NCBI GenBank assembly: GCA_033964015.1
Contig: CM066919.1
Coordinates: forward strand, 14,301,646-14,365,645
Source of the DNA: Scolanthus callimorphus
Lineage: Eukaryota; Cnidaria; Anthozoa; Actiniaria; Edwardsiidae
Length of the DNA: 64,000 nt
Reading direction: 5' to 3'
The first letter of the stretch is position 1, and each line of letters begins with the position of its first letter. The notes below the pieces were generated by a model. The model made no database searches. It worked only from the letters and a program-made list of their open reading frames with translations, and was not told where the DNA came from. Shown one piece after another: positions 1-13,300 of this stretch. The translations under genes were made by a program, and so were the position numbers.

Positions 1-332
1 ACTTATGGCTCATTTACACGGAGGGTATTTTTAGCACGGCTCGGATAAAAAGTGGTACGGGTACCAAATTCAATGGCACGGCTCGGGTGTATATGTGCTA
101 AACTACGTGGTGAGGCATTTCCAGAACCATCAACATCCCTATCTGTAAGAAGTGATGTTATATTCTGATCAGTTGGTGAAGCAAATGGATAGATTTTGCA
201 TTATGGTAGTAGTAGCAGTATATTTTATTTACGTAATGCACAGTGCACACTAGCGATTTTTTGAAACCACTAACTTGTATTCGCGTGATGTTTTTCTTAT
301 GTCGTTACGTCGCAAGTGTGCATCAAGCTTAA

Positions 333-599
333 AGCCGGGATAAATACGAGGCACGAAATCCCTCAACTTATCGCGCACAATTAGTGCGTTGCACGTTGAT
401 GATCGATGTTGCGTGTTTTTCATCTCGCATCACAAGTTGTCCCGCAATCAAACCATTTGTTCAAATTGTAAAAGCTTATTGCGCGAAATAGAGCCACAAA
501 TTCTGGCATTGTTGCTCGTTTTTCATCAAACACACAACTTGTGATGACAAACGTAGCGCGACAAGTTGAGGGATTTTGTGCCTTGTATTTCCCTGGCTG
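333..599. mobile_element. Short inverted-repeat element (MITE-like)
   Basis: About 43 bases at 333-375 (AGCCGGGATAAATACGAGGC and onward) recur inverted at 557-599 with a few mismatches. Inside them a shorter inverted pair around CATCACAAGTTGT is also present. There is no coding capacity. The target duplication is not clear. Confidence 0.6.
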
Positions 600-3419
600 A
601 AGGCACAATGTTCGTCCCCATTGAATGTTCAATAAGGTAAGAGAAAGTAAGAGAGTTTCATTTTCTACGTAGAATAGTGAATCCAAGGCGCATTCACTAT
701 TCTACGGGCAACCAAAGAAAGTTATCTTCAATTAGTTTGGAATGCAGTTCAAATGAACTGAAATACGTACCTAAGTATAATATTTTGTTGTTATTAGGTG
801 GTTTCTCTTCGAAAAATATTTCATTATTTTACTAAAATATGAATCTTCTTCTATGATAAACAAATAGCATATTTCGAGAAAATATTTTATAGATCGCGCG
901 CGGAATTTTAAACTGATGCGTGTAATCTAATTAGAATGAGTTTTCGAAAGACTCGAAATGTGCAAAATATGAGATATACCAAATATGAGATAAAAATATA
1001 CTCAAACACCTATAGCTGGAAAAATATGTAGTTCACTGCTATCAGAAATAGGAGCTGGCGGCTCGTAATCAGATCTTAGGGTGATCCACTTTTCCTAAAG
1101 ATGCGCCTTTCCATGAGACTGCCTAAATCTCATTGCTGATTCATTCAAGTGTTAATTTACGACCCAGGTGAAGTCACAGTAGCTTGATAAAGAGTCGAAT
1201 TATAGGAAAACTACTCTAAATAACGCAAATAAAGTAAAGAAATCCCGAATTTGACCTGTTCCCATAAATAAATGAAAAATTATGTTGACTTCTTGATTAA
1301 GCGATGTGAGTTCATCGGCTTAGATTGCATACGCTTTCTGTCGGACTCCATTTTTTGCTCAAAATGCCAAGAAATACAATGTTAGGTTGTTAAACAGGTT
1401 TTAAATATTCATACTAATATATTTAGACCTGAAAAATATCAATATGGAAGTGTTCTAATGTTTATTTTCTACTTTTGTTACCACGCGGGCTTTACCCTGT
1501 GACACAAGATGGCGGCCATTCAAGATTTCGAGCACTGTCTTTAAAATCTAAATTTCACCACTTTCCACCACTAGGACTAAATAGGACTTTTGATATGTTA
1601 TTCAGCATAGAATTCTGTGTCGAAAACCGTTGAGAGACCTTCTGTTGCAATTAGTTCTAGGTTCACCCCATTTTTTCGATAGATGTACTGGACTATAAGG
1701 GCGCGCTTAGTCGAAATGAAAGTTTTACATAACACAAAGCCATAAATAATATTCTCTTAATATTAATTCTGACGCTGTACCGCGAAACGAAGTTCACACA
1801 CCTGACGAAAAGGAGGAAATCACACCAGTGAGCGTGTTTTTGTTGGAAAAGATTGACCTTGAGCTAAGTTCTAATTCAAGCGATTTCTTAAGCGAGAGAC
1901 AAAGCCGCCATGCCGCCATGATATCAATCACTAAAAAAGAACTCAGTTCGCTCAGAGAAAAGAACCATAGACGTCCAGACCTTAATGGTTACAGATTACT
2001 TACAGTTATGTATAGGGATAACTTTAATTCGAAAGCTTTGAGCTGAGAAAGATTTTCATTCAAGCTTGAACAAACGTACAACTCTGGCACTGCCTTGCTT
2101 CGCACTGCAGCGCGCGCTTAGACCATAAATAAACAAAACAATTTTTACTTGACCTGTTTCTTCTCTACCCTTGCTGGGACATGCTACACGTACAAACAAA
2201 AAATTCCAAATTCTAAGGGTTTTTATGTAATAGACTTGCGTTTTCAATTTTAGCGGGTTCTTTGACCAATTTGATAATAGAGACGCGCATGTTTTCGCAC
2301 CAAAATCAGGGACGGAACAGTGCGAAAAAATATTGGGGGGCTCACTTCAGATTTATTTCAGCATGGAGCGGGGAGGTTCTATGTTGAGGGGAGGTTTGTA
2401 AATCATGTTTATAAGGTTTGAAAGAAGAATCCCGCGGGCCAAAAATCAAATATCCAAAAGAGAGCCGGCTAGCAGGCTTAAATTTCCGTGAATTTTTCAC
2501 GGGCATCAGCTAATAGATTATTATTATTACTATTTTTCGCTAAGTAAGATTTATAATTCCATGCAACGATCCCGAATTTATTGCTCTACTTCCTTAGTAA
2601 CTGTTGCTAGGTCGGACAAACCGAGATGTTTCCTTGACATACACCTGTACAGTCAGATGTGTGCCCACCCGATGTGGTAGCTGTCCAATCATAATTTTCC
2701 TCCGCGATACTTATACAACAAGTTTCGTTTATTAAACAGAGCATGACACATGAAGTAGCAGGCAGTTAACAATGATAATACGATTACATAATGTAGTCAA
2801 GATTCTGGTAATAATATACTGAAATATGCTTTATATTGAATAACGCGACTCCATAAAACTGCATGATATATAAGGTTTGCTAAAGCCGTGCGACCACAAA
2901 GGGAACAAAAGGAACAAACAACAATCTCGTTAAGGTGACGCCACGAAAAGCCCAAGCTGATTTTTTATAAATATAAATTCCGTCATAACTTTTAACGTGT
3001 ATATATACAATGTTTCTTTCAAGCTACAAGAAAAGCTATCTCTTGTTATTACATGATTGACACGGTTTCCATTGTGTTTTTGAGGTCTCCAACTAACGTA
3101 CATACCTCGCAAGTAACTTAAAGCCGGGAAGGGATTTGAAATTCTCTAGGGAAGAGAACAGTAAGAGAGGGGCTGATGAAAAGAATTGAATAGCTGTAAG
3201 TGGAACATCTCGGGTAAATACAGAGTTAAATACCTCATTAAATAAACATTAGGTATTTAACTCAGTTAATAAATACATGGACATTCTACTTACCGCTACC
3301 CAATCTAGTCACCCCCAAACTCTTTTCCTAGTGAATTCAAATCCATACACTTATCCAGATAAAAAACACCAATAATCTCAGTTTATGCATTTATATGACT
3401 ATCTGTCAATTGTTAAATA
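600..3419. other. SLC13 intron sequence, no gene recognised
   Basis: No exon, RNA gene or element with clear ends was recognised. An AAGATGGCGGCC stretch (YY1-like) occurs near 1507, and an AT-rich segment near 2960-3010 resembles one near 52570-52620, suggesting an old dispersed repeat. Confidence 0.5.
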
Positions 3420-3545
3420 GAGCGGATTTCATATGACTGTAGTGAGACCAATCGTAAAGTGATTACAGCAATTCTGAATAAAACCCATAGGAGTAATTAC
3501 AAAGTAATTGCGAAATAACTCACGACAGTCATCTGAAATCCGCTC
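3420..3545. mobile_element. TA-flanked MITE, family GAGCGGATTTC, copy 1
   Basis: The ends GAGCGGATTTCATATGACTG and the inverse CAGTCATCTGAAATCCGCTC are flanked by TA on both sides (3418-3419 and 3546-3547). The interior is 126 bases and AT-rich, including AATTACAAAGTAATT. Copies 2 and 3 lie at 34695-34946 and 59689-59812. The TA duplication suggests mobilisation by a Tc1/mariner-type transposase (inference). Confidence 0.8.
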
Positions 3546-4305
3546 TATTTGCTCCTGATTATCCTTTATGCGCCGCGAATCCCGTTGAACGCCACAAAAC
3601 ACCATATCCGAGAAACTCCTTTCACTTGAACCGACTTGAACCATAAAGCGTTTGTCCAGCCTACTTGCTTGGTTTCCTGGCCCAGAGTGTGTTCAAGCAG
3701 GTAAACCTGAAAATACAGATGAAATCGTTTACATATCTTATCTTAGAGAACAACCAACGAGCGCAAAATACCTGAAACTTGCCTTCAGTTACTCCAGCTT
3801 GAAGCAGTTCCGCGATCCATGTTGTTACTCAGCGTTATGCAAATTGACTAGTAGCAGTCAGTGCGTGGTACAGACGAAAATAGCGTTTGAATGAGTCGCG
3901 CTTTTACAAAAAGCCACTCGATTGACTGGCCTGGCTGTTTTGTAGGAAAACAAAAGACATAATTCGTGTTATGCTAACAAATGAATGCACTCAAGCTGTA
4001 TACTTTTTTTGTTTGGACCTTTGTCAATCATGGTTGAATAAAACCTGTCATTCATTTTCTCTGGGGAACGTACTTCTATGAAAACAGCTAAATAACTAAC
4101 ATTAGTTCCTATCAGAATGCGCTACCCTTTTCTATTGAAACTATACTCCTTGTCAAAACTTTGGAATTCAATAAGAAGAATGCATTTCATTTGTTCCTGT
4201 TTTCTGAAACCTTGCCAATCCTGTAATAAGCCAGTTAATTGCCTCGAATCTCGGTAATTAACTCTTACTTACATACTCATGCTAATGAAAAAATCGATTA
4301 CTTAC

Positions 4306-4398
4306 GACATGGGCCCCATCTCATCATATTGTTTCCGTAGAATCGCTTTGATTGCCTTTTCTTGTTTGTGTTTTGTCTCCTTGGTGCTTTTCTTGCAG
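4306..4398 (-). CDS. SLC13A: SLC13 exon (cytoplasmic stretch ahead of the next helix)
   Basis: The acceptor TTACCATACCAG precedes a 93-base exon encoding a lysine-rich stretch ([20 protein letters not shown]) and then [12 protein letters not shown], ending at the consensus donor TC|GTAAGT (GT at 4305-4304). The K-x-Q-Y-x-x-x-G-P-(M/I)-S motif precedes the next helix in SLC13 proteins. It enters and leaves in phase 2. No following exon was recognised between 1 and 4305. Confidence 0.88.
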
Positions 4399-7300
4399 CT
4401 GGTATGGTAAAGGTACACGAAGATGACACAGACAGAATTGATTAGGGATATTCACGCGAAAACCTTGGATTTGTTTAAAATATGGTGCCTTTTGCACCAA
4501 AGGTATTGTTTCACTATGTCTGTGTGTGCAAACGATCTGACAACAAGCTCGCCCGACAGTCACCTATTTTGACTATGCAATTTCTAGAGTGAGCTAGACT
4601 CCAACAGGATGGAACGTTGAAGAGAAGGGGAGAGTGAGGAGTTGCAAACGGTAGCAGGTCCATGGGTAGGAGTTTGGGAAAGCGAGTGGGCTGGTGGGGA
4701 CATGAGTATGTCACACTTAGTGTAGACAAGGAAACGTGCCTGGAAGAAAAGCATTAAATACCTCCTCTCCAATAGAGAAGCTTTCCAGTAAGGACGTAGT
4801 TGCTTTTGTCTCTATTATCTTCGTTCTACAAAGGAGTCCTCTTGTCTCTATTATCCTCATTCTTTGTGTTGAAGTGTAGGGTATTGTTGTATTATCCAAC
4901 CACAGAGGAGCTTTAAGCAACTACGTACTGACCCAAGCTTTCATTTTGTTATCTCACTTATCTCACTTAGGGACGTGTCATTATTTAGCGGGGGGGGGGG
5001 AGGGCTCCTATTTTTGTGGGGAGGGTCCTAATTTTTTTCGCGTGTCTAAAGGGAGGGTCCAAATTTTTTTCACTCCTGTTTGGGGGAGGGTCATAACTTT
5101 TTTCAGCATCATTTGGACGATGAAGAGGGTAAAACAAATAGCGATAGTGGTTATTTCAGCAACTTCTCCATAAAAATTTCGGCGCGCTTCGCGCGCATAA
5201 ACAATGACATCTCACATACTCTTTGAGCAATAATGATAGATACTACCGTTGACAAGAACAAGCTATCTTGACGAGGAAAATCAAACTCTCCCAAAATTTC
5301 CCTGCAAATTATAGGCCTGGAGGGCATGTCACTATATGTTTGAAAGAAGACCCCTTAGATAAGCGTGAGTTTTCGACGTTACAAGCATAGAAATTCGTCC
5401 GTTGGGCCGCGCTTCGCGCACATGAATATTAATAACTTCGTCATTTGCGGAGCGCAGTTGTGCGCATGAATAATATAACCTAACCTATATAGTTGAGGTA
5501 GTGTACTTCCTGAGCTCCTGACAGGCTTTGTTTACTATGCCGTACACAAAACATGTTCATCTACCCTTTCTCTGAGGCTTGATGAAATGCGATGAACAAA
5601 CAAAAAAAACGATGAACAAACAAACAAACGTTTATCAACGCGCCCAACGAAGGATATGCGAGCCTGTTTTTCTGTAAAATGTCTCCAGTACTAGGTCAAA
5701 CAGGGAACAGGAGATGTGGGATTACGTTAATCATTGTACTTGGAGGGAGGATCACTGCATTTTACCCGTATATTACCAAACATTCTCACGTAAATAATCG
5801 AGGCGATGAATAATAACCGCGGTTCCTTATGCACAGTCAATTGACACCCCGGCCCCCACCCCCGGAACAGGGCGGGAAAGTAACGCGGTCAGGCCGGGGA
5901 TTTAACACATTATTATCTACGGAAGGGCAGGGAATTTAACACGGACCTTCTATAGCGGGGATATTCAGCGGGGAATTAACGCTGAACCAGAACCGAGGTC
6001 GGGAGGATTTTGGGAGGGATCACTTCATTTTTGGGCGAGTGAAAGGGGAGGATCTCTCGAAACCTGAAGCCTTGAAAGGGAGACTCCAGCAACGAGTTCT
6101 ATATCATTTTCTAGTTTTATTTTACTCATTATGTTGAAAATTTCGGCGCGCTTCGCGCGCATAAGGAATGACATCTAATCTAGTTTTAGAGTTGCCCAAA
6201 GAAAATACGCTTGTGGCGCTTAAATGGAATGCGTACGGATGTCGTTACAAGCATGTCTATCTTGGCAAGGACAAATGAAAACCCCCAAAAGCCCTCCAGT
6301 GATACGCCTGGTTGGCAGTCTATATGTTCGAAAGAAGTGAGTTCGACGTTTAATACAAGCTGCATAGAAATTCGTTTTTGGGCTGCGCTTCACGCACATG
6401 AATAATAATAATTTGTAGCGCGTCAAGAATAAAACCAACAGGCTTTTTTACTACACGCAGAAAATAAAACGTTTATTTTTTCACTGGAGGCTTGATGAAA
6501 TGCGTTTATCAAAATAAAGGCGCGTTTCGCCATGTTGCAAAAGTGTCCCCGGGGGCCTGGAGCTTTAACAACGACCATGTCCTGGTGACCGAGAAAAAAG
6601 TAACATTTAACACTTAGTGAATGTTAAATCGGGGGGCCGCGATGTCAATTGACTGGTGCATGACAGAAGTCACTTGGACAATAGTCTATCTAACAGGTTT
6701 TTTCAGAAAAAAATTGCATGGGGGAGGGTCCCAATTTTTTTTACCTACGACTGGGGGAGGGTCACATTTTTTTGGTTATGTTCAAGGGGAGGGTCCTAAT
6801 TTTTTTTTAGCCTTGTTTGAAAAAAATGGGAGCCCTCCCCCCCCGGTAAATAATGACACGTCCCTTATTATTCAGGCACCAGTGGCGAGAAGATCATGAA
6901 GATAGAGCAAATCGGCGAAAACTGCCTGCTCTCTTAAAGAAGTAAAGCGGGGAGATTCATTTTGAATGAATAATAAAACAATTAATGAATTTAGCTTTCA
7001 TATGATGTGGATGATATGCATTTAACTCGCCCTACCTACAACATCCGAGGAAGTAGACTTGTAACCACACCCAAGCCACCAGTACTAGGAGGATCATCTG
7101 AGGAAAGGCAAAACTAAACCACTGACCAAAACCCATGGCCGGACTTTCAGGGAAGATACTGTAGAGTTAAAGCACAATAGTCTCCGTTGTCTTTAGGACA
7201 ATAGAACAATAATAGGCTACTAATCGCTTGGAGAAGGGCTTGCTAGCACGTATCAAGCACGGCAGTCACCAGAAGTGTGTAATGGGACCGGACGTATGTT

Positions 7301-10300
7301 CAGTCATTAGATATTGCCACATAAAAATTCTATATTTAAAAATTTATTATTTCTATATTTTTTTAAATCACTTGTCTACAAATTGCCGATAGAATTTATT
7401 AACAAAGTTAGTAGCGGAGCTCCCGCGGGCGCCTGAGCCCCATAGCTACATGCAGGAGAAAAAGGAACAAAAAAAGTGTATATGCATCCAACGATTCTGT
7501 CATGGACTTCCGGTTTGTGCGTTCGTTCGTCCGTTCGTTCGTCCGGAATGACGTCATCGAAACTAGAAAAATCAATATCTCACTGAGAAGGCAACATCGA
7601 TAGGTGACCAAACTTGGGTAAAGTTATTCTGAAGGCAAGGGGGTTGCACTACCAAGGTCACGTGACATGACGTCATCGATGACGTCATCAAAACTAGAAA
7701 AGTCAATATCTAAAGAAGGCAACATCGCTAGGTGACCAAACTTGGGTAAAGTTATTTTGGAAGTAAGGGGGGTGCACCACCAAGGTCACGTGACATGACG
7801 TCATCGATGACGTCATCGAAACTAGAAAAGTCAATATTTCAAGAAGGTAACATCGCTAGGTGACCAAACTTGGGTAAAGTTATTTTGGTGGCAAGGGGAG
7901 TGCACCACCAAGGTCACGTGACATGACGTCATCGATGACGTCATCGAAACTAGAAAAGTCAATATCTCAAGAAGGTAACATCGCTAGGTGACCAAACTTG
8001 GGTAAAGTTATTTTGGTGGCAAGGGGAGTGCACCACCAAGGTCACGTGACATGACGTCATCGATGACGTCATCAAAACTAGAAAAGTCAATATCTCAAGA
8101 AGGCAACATCGCTAGGTGACCAAACTTGGGTAAAGTTATTTTGGACGCAAGGGGGTGCACTACCAAGGTCACGTGACATGACGTCATCGATGACGTCATC
8201 AAAACTAGAAATGTCAATATCTCAAGAAGGTAACATCGCTAGGTGACCAAACTTGGAGTAAAGTTATTTTGGAGGCAAGGGGGTTGCACTACCAAGGTCA
8301 CGTGACATGACGTCATCAAAACTAGAAAAAGTGAATATCTCAGGAAGGCAACATCGCTATGTGACCAAACTTGGGTAAACTTATTTTGGAGGCAAGGGGT
8401 TTGCACTACCAAGATCACGTGACATGACGTCATCGATGACGTTATTAAATCTAGAAAAGTCTATATCTCGAAGGCAACATCGCTAGGCGAACAAACTTGG
8501 GTACAGTCGAGAAAACATCCGGAGTATGTGGGTATGGAGCTCTTTGAAATGCAACATAAAAAAACTGAATTTGCAAGTATGGCAATGGAGAACAAGAATG
8601 TTTTCTGTAGCAAGTGACGTCGCGACAAGTCACATTATAAATCTTTTGCAGGACTTATAATTTTCCCTAGCAATGGCCCAACAAGATAGGTAAACGCACC
8701 CTTTTATAAAAATATGTAACCGGGAGCTCCGCTTTTAGCCTGTGGCTAAATCTATATTAGAGTAGTTAGGCAGGCTGACCAGCTCATTGTTGATGCTACG
8801 AGAGTTTATAAACTGCACTTTTATCTGGAGCGTAATAGACTAGACGAACTTTCGGAAAATCGTACTTCATGAGGCATTTTTTTAGTAAAAGCTGGCAACA
8901 AGTGCCATCTTATGCGAAATTTTACGCTGAATCCGAATTTTTTTGTTGCCAACGCAGATTTTGCATTTTAAGAGGTGAAATGACGTCATGATTGACAGCT
9001 GTCACACAAACCTCTACAATGAATTTTTCGCCGATTTTTCTTTTCAAATTTTAACGGCCAGTGAAATTCAAATGTATACTGGCAATGTGATATTCAAAAA
9101 AATGTATCTATATTATGGGATAGGGTGATTGATGGGCGTAGAACGTCATCCAAAATGGCGGATCCAAGATGGCCGCCGTGCCGCCATTTTGGATATCTGT
9201 TGATTGTTTGAGGCCATGGAAATCATTCTATGGCAATTTAGGCGTTGCTCCAGCCTTTTCCTAATTTTTGTTTATAGCCTGGTGGTAGCAACTTTGAGCT
9301 TATAAGCAAAAGTAGCGAATGTAAGACTTTAATTTGTCCTCGGAGTAGCTTTCCTCTCTATATATGCTTGAAAGCCCTTTCCTATTCCAACCCCTTTCTT
9401 GTCTGAGGCTTCCTTTTGAGGTTTTCTGCTGGTCCTGAGGTTTTCGCTATTTTTCAATTATGCCACGGGGGCAGCAGATTGCATGATCGTTTTGAACGAG
9501 CTTTTGATATAAGGACTTCAAAGGCACAGTTTTGCTGCCGGGACTGAGGATGATCATCGAAAAATGGTGATATCGTTTAGATCGTAAAATCAAGCGGCGG
9601 TGAATCTGATTCACCTTTTCATATTGATTTGCCTTTTATATAATATTTAATATGGCTTCATTCGACCAGCAACACTGCATTTCATACTGTGATACTTTGA
9701 ATTCATTGTCAGGTATTTATTTCCATGTCTTTTTTGACTACCAGACTGATAGTTTCTAAAAATCAAATTTGACGATATGGCGGCCATCTTGGATCCGCCA
9801 TTTTGAATATCACAGGATCGCCATATCCGAATAATACGACAATTTTTCGTATAGAACATTCTAAACTATCCTGTTCAAGTTAAATATTCGTTCGAATTTG
9901 AAATATAGCGACAAAACTATTTTAAGGGGTTCGCGAACAGCTGTCAATCATGATGACGTCATTTTCACCCATTAAAATGCAAAATCAGGGATGGCAACAA
10001 GAAAATTCGGATTCAGCGTGAAAAATTACATAAGAAAACTCTTGTTGCCATCTTTTACTAAAAAATGCCTCATGCGCCTTAAATATTGCAATTTTCTGAT
10101 ATTTCGTCTAGTCTATAATATTATGGTATGAACCGCTTTTAAATGCCAAAATGTAAACTTAAAAACTATACATGGGAGGCTATTCGTAAAAGTGTTGAAT
10201 GAACGCTGTCCGAAAAGTTACATGCACATAATATGAGAAAACACAAGAGAGGATTGGATCAATTCAAGCCAGCCGAATTCTGGTTTCAAATGGAGCACGC

Positions 10301-13300
10301 CTCATTCCCCGGTGTGTCCAGCATATTTCTACTTCGAGTTACTGAAATGGAAAGCGAATTTTGTTTACTGCAACTTCACTTATTCGTGATCATATAGAAC
10401 TACGACTTGTCTTCGTGATCGTAACACGAACGTTTCCAGCTGCACTCGCTTCATGTTTTACGTGCTAGGTTGAGTAGCCGAGTTTGAAAGTTGAGCCCTC
10501 ACCTTTGCGCCTGACCATTGAACACCAGATTTGATCCTGTTCCCGTCAGGGTCGCGGTACCTCCCACATTAGCAGCGTACGCTACACATAACACGAGGGC
10601 CTTACTCATTCGGGTGAAAAATTCGTCTTCTTCCTGCATCACGAGGTATTTATTATCAAATTCATAATTACTGTTATTTGATGATTAATTTATATATTAT
10701 AAAAAAGTGAATTAATAATACATTTGTATAAAAAACGAGGCTTTAAACCATACTATCTTATAACTATTACACATAGCTTCCTCTGATATAAATGGTATAG
10801 TTCCCCCTAAAGGAAAAATCATCTTTGAATTAGTATAGTTGAACATAACAGGACGATGAAGCCCTTTTCTCGACATATGTGCAAACGCGCTAGCGATTCC
10901 CGCTCGTAGTTTCCCAGTTATAAATTATTCAATATATAAAATTTCGAGCCATCTGAATGTCATTTCATGAAATTCCACTCTGTATTCATGAGAAATGCCG
11001 AGCGTTGATTTGCTAATGTGTAATATTTCTAAAATGATAGTAACAGGAATAACACTTTTTAGTGGAAAACCGGGGGGGGGGGGGGCACGACGTAAACTTT
11101 GCCTTAAGAGAGGGAGCAGCATGTAAAATTGAACGAGTGCGGGGATGATATGTAACTTGGTATAAATGGAAAGATGGCTAGCTACGCCCCTGACTCGTGA
11201 ACCAAGCACACGGATGGATCTGAGTCGACTGTGAGAGTTGTGCTATTCGATTATAGAAAGGCCTTCGATCTAATTGATCACACTATTCTTGCTGAGAAAC
11301 TAACAGCCTTAGACATCTCTTTATGGCTCAATATGGCCTTCTATGGAAGCTTGAACAAGATTGTCAATCAGAATGGGGTGATATCTCGGCCGGGGTCCCT
11401 CAAGGGACCAAACTGGGTCCCAGGATATTCGTCTTTATGATTGATGAGTAGCGCTGGTGACACAGGAATACGTAGATGATACCACCATTGCTGAGTCTTT
11501 AAGTAAGAACAAAGCAAGTGCCATCCAAGCCGCACTGAAGGACTCGATCGCCAAGTCGGATGAGAATATTTTCCAGGCCAAATGCAGAGATGCGCATATC
11601 CCTTCGCAAAGAACTGTGCTGTTATTAACGGCAAGGCTATAGAGGAAGTACCATACGTCAAGTTATTAGGACTTAATATATCCAATGAATTCTCACGTAT
11701 CTGAGATTTCACGCAAGGTTTCGGCTAGGCTACTTTTCCTTAGACAACTTTAAAGTTACGACCTTTGTGGTAATTTTCGTTAAAATGCCATTATTTCGCG
11801 AAAAAAAGTCGCATCTTGACAAGTGAATCATTTTAAAGCTTATTTCTTCGCCTCGACTATAAATAGTTTATTTCTTCGATTTGATAAAACATAATTTTTT
11901 TAGGGAGTTTCCTTTCTGACGCAGCGGGTCAAGTTTCGAGAGCTCCACGCACGCGGATTCACGACGCTTTTATTCTATAACAACATTTTACCAAGGGCTT
12001 AGATGTGTTCTAAGAAACAGTGTTGGGGATTTTTGAAATTTAAAAAAGAGCCGATTATAACATAGCTACGATATAACGCGCGCTCTGGTTGGTCGATTTC
12101 TGTGCACAAGAAATGGATTGTGTACGGGGATTGTGACGCTCACGTCATTTTTAGACCGAGAACAATCCGCCGGGACATTTCCTCTCGCGAGAAATGGTTT
12201 TTTTTTTTAAGCTCAAACAAGCGCTAAAATGTAAAGGATATTTTGATGATAATTTTCAAATTTTCTCCCTACTTGTTTTCATGACGTAACAGCCGTCCGA
12301 GAGCAAACAGGACTTGTCCCATGTTTTTGAACTCGCCGAAAGCGGGAAGATTTCCCTGGGCAGATTTTCGTGCCTAAATTGGCTAAAAACATGGCTAACA
12401 AGTCGAAAATTGAGCTCATCAAGCATGTCTACTGTGGGACTGTGCAGAAGGATGTAAATTTTATTCGATTTAGGGGAAATTTGAATGCTTTGTGTCAAAA
12501 ATCGGTGTGAAAACAAGCGACCTGCGAAAGAAATTCACAACAAATTCCCGCTCTATACTACACGAATTCAATTCAAATATTGGTGTAAATGGCAAGGATT
12601 CAATATGAAGGGACTTGACCAACACAAGCACAGGCTTCCCAGGATCATTGAGCGAACTTTAGAGTTGATAGTTTGCAGTTTTATAGTGTCGCTGTGTGAA
12701 GTTTGACTGAGTTCGATAAGCGCTAAAATATGAGTATCTACGAAAAATAAAAAAGTTTGAAAAATACCCTTTCTAGTCCTTTAGTACTTCAATAAATCAC
12801 TACTTGCGTTTAGTCGGTCAGAAATACAATTTTAAGCGAGTTTTAGCCAATTTTATTGTCACCTCTCACACTACTATATGTTCTGGAAGGCCGCAAACTG
12901 CAAAATTCCGAACGCTCAGCGATCCAAAAATTTCCCTCGATTTTTTCCCAAAAATCATCGTCGCTTGCTCAAACAAACCTCGCATAATAAAAGTAAAACT
13001 ATTCAGCTTTGTTGTTTACCTTTCTCGTGGAAATCAAACCCTCTCTGGCTGATATAAATGGCGAATCTTTTCAGCCTCGTCCATTCGTCCTGAGAGCAAT
13101 GGCGGCCCCGCCAGTAAAGTCATAGGCTTCCCAGGATCATTGAGCGAACTTTAGAGTTGATAGTTTGCAGTTTTATAGTGTCGCTGTGTGAAGTTTGACT
13201 GAGTTCGATGAGCGCTAAAATATGAGTACCTACGAAAAATAAAAAAGTTTGAAAAATACCCTTATCTAGTCCTTTAGTACTTTAATAAATCACTACTAGC

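Noticed and set aside
7540..8510. CRISPR-like regularly spaced repeat
   Set aside because: Units are contiguous 128-bp tandem copies without unique spacers, and the DNA is eukaryotic.
11368..11712. Minus-strand frame of 114 codons
   Set aside because: It is antisense to the LINE reverse-transcriptase motifs on the plus strand and has no motif of its own.
12256..12516. Open frame of 86 codons on the minus strand
   Set aside because: No domain, no splice context tying it to SLC13, and it borders the foldback element; likely chance.
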